The translations under genes and the position numbers were made by a program. From NCBI GenBank assembly GCA_963693315.1, contig OY856186.1:382576215-382640214 (forward strand): DNA of 64,000 nt, in the 5' to 3' direction. Below, in pieces: positions 43,430-54,455 of this stretch; the stretch's first letter is position 1, and each line of letters opens with the position of its first letter. The notes under the pieces were generated by a model, which made no database searches, was not told where the DNA came from, and saw only the letters and a program-made list of their open reading frames with translations. The DNA is from Diogma glabrata. Taxonomy: Eukaryota; Arthropoda; Insecta; Diptera; Cylindrotomidae.

Positions 43430-44540
43430 ATTATGAATTCATAACGCCCGCTATTAAGACGCTAAAAACCTAAATAATAGTTATTTGTTTAACTAGGCAG
43501 CAAAGTAGTAGATTGACTGCCGCGGCTGATAGTTCATAGCCGAGCGAGCGAGGCTAGGAATTCAGCCAAGGCAGTCAATCTACCTTGCTGCCGAGTTGAA
43601 CATATAATTTTTTCTCCGATTAATTACAATGATATGTAATTTAATAATTATTACTTTAAAAATAAAGCAAAATTTTAAAAATGAAAAAAAAAATCGATTA
43701 AAAAAATTTTTTTTTTAATCGCAATATCTGTTTATTTCTATGAAGTCTAATTATTTTGCTGCCTAGGCAGCAAAGTACTTGCTTTGCTGCCTAGGCATGA
43801 AAAGTGCCACTTTGCTGACTGAAATAAGTCTGCAAAATTTATATTTGCTGTCTATCGGAGAAAAAATTATTTTTACTGTAGTTTTGTCTACAAAATGTAA
43901 ATAATTCTTATTTAATTTAAGCTAGTAAAAGGTTTTTACGTTGGTTTAAAAAATTTTAGCAACATTTTAGTTATTAAATGCTCATAAGGTTTTCCAAAAC
44001 TATCAATAGCTATTTATGTACCTAGGGCGTTATGTAGGTTATTGCGCCCGAAAAGCGACATAATCCAGCCCGAGGGCCTCTGGCCCGAGGGATGGATGTC
44101 GCTTGATGGGCGTAATACCCAGTAACGCCAGTGGTGCATACAAGATTTTATGATTCACTTAATAAGCTCAAAACTAAGAAAGAATTTAATTTGTTAGTCT
44201 ATATTTGATATGCAAAAAAATGTATGCCAAGAAAATAACTATTTTGAAGTTTAAAATAAATATTTGTTGTTTGTACGTTGCTATGTAAACAAATTCTCCT
44301 AAATTTTGTAGCGTTTGACAAAAACATTGTATAACGTTTAAAATAATTTGATAGTTTTGGAAAACAATATGACCATTTAATAACTAAAATGTTGCTAAAC
44401 ATTTTTAAACAAATGTAAAAATCTTTTACTAGCTTAAATTGAATAAGAATTATTTACATTTTGTAGACAAAACTACTGTAAAAATAATTTCATTTAGTTT
44501 TTTAGCGTTTTAATAGCGGGCGTTATGAATTCGTAATGCC
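43430..44540. mobile_element. Foldback element with nested arms and GC-rich core
   Basis: Outer arms: GAATTCATAACGCCCGCTAT then TAAGACGCTAAAA at 43431-43463, inverted at 44503-44536. Inner arms: 43868-44000 (ACTGTAGTTTTGTCTACAAA, AAGCTAGTAAAAG) inverted at 44345-44492. The loop holds a GC-rich unit with GAGGGCCTCTGGCCCGAGGG and CGCTTGATGGGCGTAATACC. A hairpin (TAGATTGACTGCC / GGCAGTCAATCTA) and TTTGCTGCCTAGGCA repeats lie in the left flank at 43500-43800. No ORF is supported. Confidence 0.75.
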
Positions 44541-44599
44541 CTCTCATAATGCTCCGGTTTTTATGAATGTGTTTATATATCGCGTATCCAAGACGTTAT

Positions 44600-44935
44600 A
44601 ACAAATTTATATCATTGTGAAGCATAAATTATTTAAAGCGTCATACAATGTTTTTGTCATACGCTACAAAATTTAGGAGAATTTATTTACATAGCAACGT
44701 ACAAACAACAAATAATTATTTTCAAAATATTTATTTTCTTGTATTTTTTTGCATATCAATCTAGACTAACAAATAAAATTTTTTCGTAGTTTTTAGCTGG
44801 CATTACTGGGTATTACGCCCATCAAGCGACATCCATCCCTCAGGCCAGAGACCCTCGGGCTAGATTACGTCGCTTTCCAGGCGCAATAATCCACATAACG
44901 CCCTTGGTACATAAATAGCTATTCTATGATAGCAG
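44600..44935. repeat. Inverted second copy of the GC-rich loop unit
   Basis: This is the reverse complement of about 44007-44340 with ~10% differences: GTATTACGCCCATCAAGCGA, CAGAGACCCTCGGGCTAGAT, CATAACGCCC and TACATAAATAGCTATT. Two such units in opposite orientation give a ~0.9-kb palindromic region centred near 44470. Confidence 0.8.
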
Positions 44936-45038
44936 ATGAAAAGTATATTTTAAGCAGGTTTAATTCCCTGGGAAAATGGGTTTTTTTGCTATGGTATTTT
45001 GATATAGTTTTATAAAATTTTTAAAAGAAAGCAACCTA

Positions 45039-45796
45039 GACCAGTGAAAATAGCTTTTTGTAAGGAGAAAATTAGTAACAACATGAAAACTATTGGATAA
45101 GGAAGAAAATATTGCGCAAATGATTGGACAAATAAATTAAAGGTGATCCGTGTTGCGAGGGTGAAATGGGGTGAGCTTTTAGTAGTAGAAAATGGTTTTT
45201 CACGATTTTCAGCGAAACAAGACCTTCTATCGAAAAAAGTATAAAGTAAAAGTTGTAGGTAATAAAAAGGTCTAGAAATTTTATGCAAGCTATTTTTTCA
45301 CATAAGCTAAAATTTGCCGTGAAAATAGAAAAAACCGAGAAAAAAGGATTTTTCGTTTTTAATTTTTATCTCCCACAAAAAATTTTTTTTAACACAATTT
45401 GGTGAAAACATACCTTTGGATTTTTTAGAATCAAAATATTTATTTTTACAATTAATTTTGATTTTAAACCAAAAAAGTGACCTCATTTTCATACGAAAAT
45501 TCTCCATGTGCTGGAAACAGTTTTTTCAAAATATCAGTAATCTTTTTTATTGTTGAAACGTTTACTTTTAGATGGTGTAAAAAAAATAAACATAGATAGA
45601 AGGTTTAGTTTCGCTGAAAATCGTAAAGCCCATATTCTACCCCGAAAAGCTCACAACATTTCACCCTCGTAACTCGGATCACCTTTAATTTATTTTTTCC
45701 ATCATTGCCGCAATATTTTCTTCCTTAACCAATAGTTTTCATGCTGGTACTAATTTTTTCCATTTTTTGCCTCTTTTTAAGGTATCTGCACTGGTC
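45039..45796. mobile_element. Foldback MITE with GACCAGTG termini and TA duplication
   Basis: The ends GACCAGTG / CACTGGTC are flanked by TA (45037-45038, 45797-45798). Arms of about 250 bp pair: ATTAAAGGTGATCCGTGTTG then CGAGGGTGAAATG faces CATTTCACCCTCGTAACTCG then GATCACCTTTAAT. Also TTTTCAGCGAAAC faces GTTTCGCTGAAAA. The 66-92-aa ORFs here are not genes. Confidence 0.8.
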
Positions 45797-45911
45797 TAAC
45801 CATGAAAAAATAGAATTTGAATTTTGAAAGTTATTTTGTCGATTTCTAATTTAATAATTTCTAATAAATATCGTTTATGTATTAACTATAAGACTGAATC
45901 TAACAATATAT

Positions 45912-47190
45912 TTTTTTTTTTTTTTTTTTAATAAGAAGTGTTGTGTAGTAGGAATTACAAAATGTGTCACAACAACACATAGATACCTTTTAAGACTTAG
46001 GTCCCACAACAACATGCGTCTTGAGGTATAGGTGGACGCTTTTTTAAATCTTTGTGGATTGAAAGCACTCGAGACTATTGATTCGGGCAAAGCATTCCAT
46101 GTGTACGATGTACGCACAAAGAAATCCCTTTGCATTCTATTACTATGACAGTGAGTAATCTCGACAGTTCGATCGCCCGCACACACCGATTGACGAGTAA
46201 AACGGGGAAAAACATATGTCTGAGGCATTATGGACCTGATTTCATCCGCGCACTGCTGGTGACGATATTTATAAAAAACAACGAGATCAGCAACAGAGCG
46301 AAGATGTTGCAGGGAATCAAGACCTAATGTTAAATCTCGATCACCAACAATTCGTATAGCTCGATTTTGAACAGAGTCCAAAAGAGCCAGGATAGTAACA
46401 GATGCAGCGCCCCAAACTTGACAACAATACTCCATACAGGGACGAATATAGGACTTATAAATGTGGAGTAATTGATGCGAAGTAAAATATTTTTTACATC
46501 TATTGAGGAGGCCGAGTTTTCTTGACGCGCTCTTTGCCATGGCCATTATATGATCGTTCCAGAGTAAGTCATTGGATATTATGACTCCCAATAAACGAAT
46601 GCTTTCACATTCGCGTATTTGGTCGTCACACATATTAATTGAAATATCGTTGGGAAACTCGGTCTTTGATCTGGAAACAATCAATAGCTGTGTTTTGGTG
46701 GAATTAAAATTGACCAAATTTTTGTCACCCCAATCGGCGACTTTTTTTAGGTCCTCGTTTACATTTATGGCAGCGTTTCTCCGGACGGGATTTATTCGTT
46801 CATGCATTTTACCCTTTGAAGATAGGGGGACGAATGACTTGTGCAGTGTACTATCATCTGCAAAACTATTTATTGGGTTACTGGTGATTTGTAACAGTTC
46901 GTTGATATAAATTAAAAATAAAGTGGGAGATAAAACTGAGCCTTGGGGTACACCAGCGTTAATTAATTTGGACTCAGAAGAAAAACCATCTATAGATACC
47001 GAGATGTATCGGTTAGACAGAAAATTTTGAATCAACTTCACGACTGCGGGATGAAAACTGTACGCAACGAGCTTGTTGATCAAGTTGGCATGCCAAATTC
47101 AATCAAATGCTTTTGAGATGTCTAATGCGATCACGTACGTTTCACCACCTTTCTCAAGTATGCTATTCCAAATATGTGCCACATTTATTC
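45912..47190 (-). mobile_element. LINE family B, copy 2 (5'-truncated, poly(A) tail)
   Basis: Minus strand: the RT palm starts with ALDISKAFD (first catalytic Asp), followed by a TGA in place of Arg before IWHANL. A 402-codon ORF then covers GVPQGSVLSPTLFLIYIN, the FADD box (residues 74-77), CMEYCCQVWGA, IRIVGDRDLT, and WNALPESIVSSAFNP. It continues into a poly(A) tail at 45912-45929 without a prior stop. A 16-bp direct repeat (TATTCCAAATATGTGC) at the 5' junction (47165 and 47187) may reflect the integration process. Fingers, linker and endonuclease are missing. Confidence 0.85.
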
Positions 47191-47194
47191 CAAA

Positions 47195-47505
47195 TATGTG
47201 CAATTTATGAAAATTTTTTTGCTATCCATACAATTGTTGGTCGATCAAGTTTCGAACCCAATAAGAATACTTTTAATATTAAAATCTAATAAATATATGT
47301 TTATGAAAGTTTTTTGTTTTCTTTTACTTCGCTAGAACAGTATAGACCAATTTTGGTTTATAAGCGTTCACTTTTTTTGGTAGTTTATCTAGTCGGCTGA
47401 GAGTGGATAAATTTTTTAATATTAAAAGTATTCTTATTGGGTTCGAAACTAGATCGATCAACAATTGAATGGATAGCAAAAAAATTTTCATAAATTGCAC
47501 ACCAT
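47195..47505. repeat. Inverted repeat with ~85-bp arms
   Basis: TGTGCAATTTATGAAAATTT, GCTATCCATACAATTGTTGG and CGAACCCAATAAGAATACTT (47198-47282) are inverted at 47417-47503. The right arm is part of the tandemly duplicated unit and so recurs in the second unit. Confidence 0.75.
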
Positions 47506-49995
47506 ATATTGTTAGATTCAGTCTTATTATTTATTCATGATGGGATAACATTATTATTATTGGATGGGATGTTATTGGATGGGATATTATTATTATTATT
47601 ATTAGTATTAGTATTATAATTATCGTATTATCATGGAAAATTGTATTCCTACGCAAGATAAAAACATTTTCGTTTGTGAAATTGCCCCACTCGACGCTGA
47701 CGCGTCTCGTGAACAAATTTTCATTCACGAAAAAGCAGCGTTTTCATCTCTTGTAGCAAAATGTACTATTGTTTAAATGGTGGAATGATAAAAAAACTCA
47801 TGTCATCAACGAATCCGTATTACTGGCATACTTTAATGAAATTGTATTACTTTTATATTATTCTTTTATACAAACGAGGTGATGTATAACAATCCACTGT
47901 TCATTTAACGCAAAATTTCACAAATGTTCAATCTATATAAAAGTACACCAGAACCAGAAAGCTGCTAAAAGTTCTGTGTCTGTTACAAATGAAAACAGAG
48001 AAATTTCCAATACTGTTGACGGTGTTACATTTTCGAACCTTACTATTGTACTTTCCATATTAATATAATTATTATACATATATAAATAATATAACATATA
48101 ATGACTGAATTTTTTCAATTTTTATGTGTACTTTGATTATTTTACGGGCGATTATTTTACGGATGTTTCATGGGCTTTTATTTATGGGCGTAAAGTACCA
48201 TTTTTAGCTTGTAACCACAAATTTTTGTAGAAAAATTTGTAGTTTTAAATTTAAACTTCGGTAATCGTAACTATAGTAAAAAGATTAATATTTATTTCGT
48301 ATTTTTTAAATTTTTTCTCTAGTTTTGACACAGGGTGACTCCAAATTTCTTTTCAGTGTAATTTTTTTATTAAGCCTCATTTAATACCTTCTAAACAAAA
48401 GAAAGTTTAATTTTTTATATTTATTAATTTTTTTTTATATTTTTTCCCGCAATAATTAAATCTAATAAATATATGTTTATGAAAGTTTTTTGTTTTCTTT
48501 TACTTCGCTAGAACAGTATAGACCAATTTTGGTTTATAAGCGTTCACTTTTTTTGGTAGTTTATCTAGTCGGCTGAGAGTGGATAAATTTTTTAATATTA
48601 AAAGTATTCTTATTGGGTTCGAAACTAGATCGATCAACAATTGAATGGATAGCAAAAAATTTTTCATAAATTGCACACCATATATTGTTAGATTCAGTCT
48701 TATTATTTATTCATGATGGGATAACATTATTATTATTGGATGGGATATTATTATTATTATTATTAGTATTAGTATTATAATTATCGTATTATCATGGAAA
48801 ATTGTATTCCTACGCAAGATAAAAACATTTTCGTTTGTGAAATTGCCCCACTCGACGCTGACGCGTCTCGTGAACAAATTTTCATTCACGAAAAAGCAGC
48901 GTTTTCATCTCTTGTAGCAAAATGTACTATTGTTTAAATGGTGGAATGATAAAAAAACTCATGTCATCAACGAATCCGTATTACTGGCATACTTTAATGA
49001 AATTGTATTACTTTTATATTATTCTTTTATACAAACGAGGTGATGTATAACAATCCACTGTTCATTTAACGCAAAATTTCACAAATGTTCAATCTATATA
49101 AAAGTACACCAGAACCAGAAAGCTGCTAAAAGTTCTGTGTCTGTTACAAATGAAAACAGAGAAATTTCCAATACTGTTGACGGTGTTACATTTTCGAACC
49201 TTACTATTGTACTTTCCATATTAATATAATTATTATACATATATTTTTTTTTTTTTTTTTTAATAAAATGTGTTGTGTAATAGGGTTTAAAATATGTGTC
49301 ACAACAACACATAAATACCTTTTAAGACCTAGGTCTAGACCTGGGTCCCACAACAACTGGCGTTCTGAGGTGTAGATTAACGCTTTTTTTAAACATCTGT
49401 GGGTTGAAGCCACCTGAGACTAAGTGTTCCGGCAAACTATTCCATTTGTACGCAGTTCGGACAAAGAAGTCTCTCTGCGATCTGCCAGTATGACAGCGCG
49501 GGATCTTTACCGTTTCACTGGTTGCGGCAGCCGATTGCCGAGTGGAACGGGGGTAAGAATAAGTTTGAGGCATGATGGCGCTGATTTCATCTGAGCACTG
49601 CTGATGACGATATTTGTAAAAAACAACGAGGTCACATATAATGACTGAATTTTTTCAATTTTTATGTGTACTTTGATTATTTTACGGGCGATTATTTTAC
49701 GGATGTTTCATGGGCTTTTATTTATGGGCGTAAAGTACCATTTTTAGCTTGTAACCACAAATTTTTGTAGAAAAATTTGTAGTTTTAAATTTAAACTTCG
49801 GTAATCGTAACTATAGTAAAAAGATTAATATTTATTTCGTATTTTTTAAATTTTTTCTCTAGTTTTGACACAGGGTGACTCCAAATTTCTTTTCAGTGTA
49901 ATTTTTTTATTAAGCCTCATTTAATACCTTCTAAACAAAAGAAAGTTTAATTTTTTATATTTATTAATTTTTTTTTATATTTTTTCCCGCAGGAG
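47283..49995. repeat. Tandem duplication, 1,176-bp unit, two copies
   Basis: Unit 1 is 47283-48458. Unit 2 starts at 48459 with the same AATCTAATAAATATATGTTT and ends near 49994 (TTTTTTCCCGCA). The units are nearly identical, including the CGACGCTGACGCGTCTCG block, except for a 15-bp deletion in the GGATGGGAT stretch of unit 2 and a 390-bp LINE insertion in unit 2. The duplicated small ORFs are not supported as genes. Confidence 0.92.
49244..49633 (-). mobile_element. LINE family B-related 3' end inserted in duplication unit 2
   Basis: A 5'-truncated minus-strand LINE end coding TAYKWNSLPEHLVSGGFNPQ and then RYLCVVVTHILNPITQH, running into a poly(A) tail. It is flanked by ACATATA (49237-49243 and 49634-49640), a 7-bp target duplication. 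It is diverged from copies 1 and 2, so it is a subfamily. Confidence 0.85.
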
Positions 49996-51219
49996 CACCG
50001 AAAAAAAAAACGTTGGTAGAATCAACTACAAAGCTTGTTTGATTTTGCGTCTAATACGAACGTGGTTATTTTAACCAATGTAGCATTGTCAATTTATTTT
50101 AAAAAACGTAACAATTTGCATTATTTAAATCAACCACGGCGTGATCAATTTTTCTTGTTCATATTTTTCAGTTCAGTTTGTTCATGTTTTTGTTTGAAAA
50201 TTATTTTGTTTGTTAAAATAAAAAACTAGGAGAAAAGAAACTAATAAACAAAATAAAGAAAAATAATAAACAAAAGAATAGAAAAATAAAAAGTTTTTAT
50301 ATATTTTAACATGGCTGGTTTTATTTAACATTTTACTTTAGGAAATAATATAGATGTGTTTAATTGATTTAAATAATTTTCATATTATTTGCATATAAAA
50401 TTATGTGCGAAAGAAATTTTTCAGTTAATGTTATAGCAAAAATATCGTTAATGAAACAGGCCCTTTCTATAATTAATTTTGGTGATTTAAAAAAATTATT
50501 ATATTTTTTTAATACTTTTTATTTGTCTTGTTTCATGTCCATTTCTCGATATTTTAATTTAATTTTTTATAATAATGAGAAAAGTATGGAAAATTAGTAT
50601 AATTTTCTACACATAATTCAAATATTTAAATTTTGTGATTTCTGAATTTTGGTCTTTTAAATTGTATCATTATAAAAATGGCGAAAAAATGGACGCATCC
50701 TTTACAAACAAAATCACACTCATACATTTCCTATTTAGAACGTAAATATACGAACGCTAGCTTTATGTTTAAAAATGTTTGTCGGGATTGATGCGAAATA
50801 CATACTTCTAATATAAAAATTTTCAAATATTATATTTACGAAAAAAACGAACCCATTCAAACATCGATAGCATAGCAGCAAAAAAAAAACAAAGATGTAC
50901 CAAACCAAAAGATTTAATACGGCGTATTGCTTGATTCTATCACAAACGTATTCAATATCACTATTTTTAGTCTAATTTTTAATTTGCCACGTTTGTAGTC
51001 AATTGAAAATTAAATCATAATTGACTCAACTACAAACATGGTTAAATCAAATATGTTTGTGATACTTATAAAAAAATATATCAACAACGGTTAAATTGTT
51101 AATTTAAATACGGAGCGTTGGTTGATTCAATCACAAACGTATTTAGTTCCCCAATTTTCACTTAATTTTCGATTAACAATGCAACATGTTTGAATCAATC
51201 AAGATTTTTTCTTTCGGTG
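49996..51219. mobile_element. Candidate 1.2-kb DNA element with CACCGAAA ends
   Basis: The left end CACCGAAAAAAAAAACGTTG, with GAATCAACTACAAA inside, faces the inverted right end TTTTTTCTTTCGGTG with TTTGAATCAATC. Subterminal repeats such as TTGATTCTATCACAAACGTA (50929) and TTGATTCAATCACAAACGTA (51120) occur near the right end. No transposase or clear target duplication seen. Confidence 0.5.
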
Positions 51220-51439
51220 AGGTATCAGTTTTTATTGATTTGTTAATTTTTTTTTTATTTTGGATCAACGGATGTGACAACCCCGCGCACTCCAGTCCCT
51301 GCTATTGGCATATGAGTTAACGTGAGATGTTATATACCACTGTTAATAGTAGTGAGATATCACTAGCCAAGGTGGAATCTTAGGGGTGCTGCCGGATGAA
51401 CTGTATTCAGTCAATGGTCAAAAAAACAAAAAAAAACAG

Positions 51440-51577
51440 ATTTGCGTCCATTAACATCCTTAGAACGCATGTTGTTGTGGGACCTTGGTCTTAAAAGGTT
51501 TTTATGTGTTGTTGTGACACATATTGTAATGCCTACTACACATCACATTTAAAAAAAAAAAAAAAAAAAAAAAAATG
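51440..51577 (+). mobile_element. LINE family B 3' end with 26-A tail
   Basis: Codes CVVVTHIVMPTTHH and ends ATTTAAAAA..., so the only stop (TAA) arises at the junction with the poly(A) tail (51551-51576). It is 5'-truncated to about 110 bp. Confidence 0.75.
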
Positions 51578-51657
51578 GTAGCACCCTCAATCTTAACTAT
51601 GGAATAATCCTTGATGATAGAAATCTGTTGCTTAAAAAACCGATCCTTCATATAACT

Positions 51658-52657
51658 CTATATCTGGACTTGATTATTGAAGAAGACAGTGCGTGAGGGA
51701 GAATGGGGGGGTTCAACTATGTTTGAGTTTTCTGCGAAAAAACGACCCAAAAGATCCGCCTTCTCTTTCGAGTCGCTCAGGGGAATGTCATTCAGAACTA
51801 AGGTTGGAATAGAGGATCGAGTAAAATTGCTCTGGACTGATTTAACTGCCTGAAAGAAACTACGTGAGCCAGATGGGTGCTCGGCGAATTTCTTTGCTTT
51901 CTTCTGGATAAACGATTCTTTGTCCAGGTCTATTTTGAATTTACTAATATTTATGGGTTTCTTATAGGCGCTATGGGTTTCAGATGTTTTATTAGCGTTA
52001 TATATCTTAAATGCTTTGCGTTTATTCCTCACTGCCTCATCAACATCCCGCGTGAACCAAGGCTCAGTTTTAGGAGTGATTAATCGATTTGGAATAAACT
52101 GCCGCATTCCGTCTTTTATGATTTCAGACATTCTTATTGCCGATGTGCTAGGATCTTGATCAACACAACAAATAGTTTTCCAAGGTGTTTCAGAATAAAA
52201 GTTTCTCAGTCCCTCCCAGTTGGCGCGTTTATAGTTCCAGACGCGACGAGGATTTGCTTTAATTTGTGTCGGTGATGTAAATTGCACTATTGCTGATATT
52301 AGTAAATGGTCCGATGTTCCGAGGGGTTGTTCAACTTTTGTCTTCGTAGTATCTGGTTCGTTTGTCAAAAACAAATCCAGCAAATTACTGTTATGATGTG
52401 AATTGTCTGCGATTCTAGTGGGACACTCTATCATTTGCGTCAAACCGTGATAATCTGCGAGTTTCAGTTCAGCTTGTCTTCCTACGTCGTCAGTGCACGA
52501 TGAATACTTAAGCCATTCTTTATTATGAATATCAAAGTCTCCAAGAATGGCCAGTCTTGAATTGGGGTAGTCCGTGGTAATCTTGTCTAGATTAGCCGAT
52601 ATTTGATCGAAAAAGGGACATCCTGGGTGAGAATTTGGGGATCTGTATAATCCTATT
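51658..52657 (-). mobile_element. LINE family A, copy 2 (endonuclease to linker)
   Basis: The minus strand carries YRSPNS, ILGDFDIHNKEWLKYSS, ECPTRIADNSHHNS, the GTSDHLLIS endonuclease motif, then a 261-codon ORF through the linker (WFTRDVDEAVRNKRKAFKIY, KFAEHPSGSRSFFQAVKSV). It ends abruptly at about 51695 (EPPHSP), where copy A continues towards RT, and begins abruptly at 52657. Better preserved than the equivalent part of copy A. Confidence 0.85.
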
Positions 52658-52877
52658 ACACAGCAAAAGTAACACCATTTTTATTTTATATTACGGAGGC
52701 TGTAAAGTAGCATTTGTTATTTGTTAGTTTGTTATTTTTTCAAACATATTGTATAACTATGGCAACAAAAAATAAGTTGATTCTCATTGGATTATGATAT
52801 TTTGAATTATTGTATGTTAATATCACAACAAAACATAGCAAACAGTTTCACTGGATAATAAAATTTGGAATTATTGT
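52658..52877. repeat. Left part of foldback family member disrupted by the gypsy element
   Basis: CAAACATATTGTATAACTAT then GGCAACAAAAAATAA and ATTGGATTATGA match the right arm of 29357-29925. The family continues after the LTR element at 56762, showing the element landed in this repeat. Confidence 0.6.
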
Positions 52878-53109
52878 TGTTCTATCTTGATGTCTCTAAG
52901 ATAGTTTATTTGTTATTTAAAAGACACTTGTTATTTTTATACATTTATATTTATTATAATTATTAATAAAGAGATCAATATTAATGGTTGTTTGTTTCTC
53001 ACCATCTTTATAACAAGTTCCGTGTATGATGACGTTTTAAGCTGGTCTCTACAACTTAACTAAATATAAAATAATAAAGGTGTGTTTACATGTTAATTAC
53101 TATACAACA
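52878..53109 (+). repeat. 5' LTR (232 bp)
   Basis: Starts TGTTCTATCTTGATGTCTCT and ends ACTATACAACA. Same length as the 3' LTR. Differences are isolated substitutions (for example ACATTTAT/ACCTTTAT and GTTAATT/GTTCATT). Confidence 0.93.
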
Positions 53110-53124
53110 TGGCGCAGTTGATCT
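53110..53124 (+). promoter_or_regulatory. Primer binding site
   Basis: TGGCGCAGTTGATCT directly follows the 5' LTR. TGGCGC is the usual start of a site complementary to a tRNA 3' end. I do not name the tRNA. Confidence 0.75.
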
Positions 53125-53363
53125 AAGAAACCAGATAATCGGATCTTTAATATATATACAGATTACAAAAATTTAACCTAAAAGTTGATGAAAAATAACG
53201 TGATGAAGTGCTCAGTTAAAAAACATTTGGTAATAAACCACAAACAAAATATAATAAAAACAAAGCAAACTGCTTATAATAAGAAGTTTGAGTGAAAAAG
53301 AAATGCTTTAATAAAATATTAAATATTCATCCAAAATTGTGATAATAATTTTCGCAATACAAA

Positions 53364-54452
53364 ATGGCTGTATCATACAGGCTACCTCCAATATTAAAAT
53401 TAAATGGTAGCATAAGTGATAATTGGAAAAAATTTCACAATAACTTCACAATATATATGAAGGCAACTGGAAATGACCAAAAAGAGACTGATGTGAGAGC
53501 GGTAATATTTTTAAATCTTATTGGAGAAGAAGCTTTGGAATTGTTTGAATCATTTGATCTCGATGAGGAAGAACAACAAAACTATGACGATGTGGTAGCT
53601 GCATTTGAGGCGCATTGTACACCAAAAAAGAACATCATATATGAAAGACATATATTTTATAAAAGACATCAACAAGATGGAGAGAAATTTGAACTATTTT
53701 TGAGTGATGTACGTAGGCTAGCCAAAACTTGCGAATTTGGAACACAGGAAGAAGTATTGATACGTGATCGTATTGTGTTTGGAATTAATGATCTTCAGCT
53801 TCAAGAAACCCTGATTAAAGCGGGTGATCCATCTATGCAGAAGACGATAGACACGTGTAGAATAGCTGAAATAACTAAATGTCAAACGAAGGTAGTACAA
53901 GGGGATGAAGTTAATTTTATTAAAAGAAATTCAGGTAATAATTTTCCAAATTTTGTTTCTAAAAATAATAAATCACAAAATGTTAATTCAAATAATAACA
54001 ATAGAAATTTAAATAAAAATTTATATACAAATTATAATAGAAATTACAATAGGAATGAACAAAATTCCAAATTACAAAATTTAAATAGTTCAATTAAATT
54101 ATGCAGAAAATGCAATGGTAGTCATGAAAGAGGTAAATGTCCGGCATTTGGCTATAGATGTTATAAATGCAAAATTTTAAATCATTTTACTAATTGTTGC
54201 AAAGCAAAAAATGCCAAGGTTATTGAATGTGACATGAACAATCATGACGACTATTGCATTGACACTGTAAATACGAATTTAAATATAGAATTTCAGAATA
54301 GTTGGTATGAAACTATATTGATTGAAAAATTGAATTGTAATATGAAATTAGACACAGGTTCTGATGTCAATATTTTGCCTTTAAATTTTTTTAGACAATT
54401 AGAGATAAATAATAATGAAATTTTAAAGTATGATGTAATTTTGAGAGCGTAA
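53364..54452 (+). CDS. Gag-protease polyprotein part of the gypsy element
   Basis: 362 codons from an ATG in good context (AAAATGG). Residues 1-175 are a gag capsid-like region (WKKFHNNFTIYM, FYKRHQQDGEKFELFLSDVR). Then comes an Asn-rich linker (190-242), two zinc knuckles (C247-x2-C-x3-H-x4-C and C266-x2-C-x4-H-x4-C), and the retropepsin site LDTGSDVNIL (329-338). A TAA at 54453 interrupts the protease, after which the same frame continues with RT. Gag and pol appear to have been one reading frame. The family resembles insect gypsy polyproteins often annotated K02A2.6-like. Confidence 0.9.
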   Translation: MAVSYRLPPILKLNGSISDNWKKFHNNFTIYMKATGNDQKETDVRAVIFLNLIGEEALELFESFDLDEEEQQNYDDVVAAFEAHCTPKKNIIYERHIFYKRHQQDGEKFELFLSDVRRLAKTCEFGTQEEVLIRDRIVFGINDLQLQETLIKAGDPSMQKTIDTCRIAEITKCQTKVVQGDEVNFIKRNSGNNFPNFVSKNNKSQNVNSNNNNRNLNKNLYTNYNRNYNRNEQNSKLQNLNSSIKLCRKCNGSHERGKCPAFGYRCYKCKILNHFTNCCKAKNAKVIECDMNNHDDYCIDTVNTNLNIEFQNSWYETILIEKLNCNMKLDTGSDVNILPLNFFRQLEINNNEILKYDVILRA

Positions 54453-54455
54453 GGA

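Noticed and set aside
45875..45911. C-terminal residues after the Lys run of the 402-aa LINE ORF
   Set aside because: They are read from flanking DNA beyond the poly(A) tail and are not part of the LINE.
47531..49312. Paired 60-72-aa ORFs present twice
   Set aside because: They recur only because of the tandem duplication. They are low-complexity and partly read a LINE poly(A) tail.
49996..50600. Small ORFs of 64 aa in the CACCGAAA-ended element
   Set aside because: Hydrophobic A+T-rich translations without motifs. No transposase signature.
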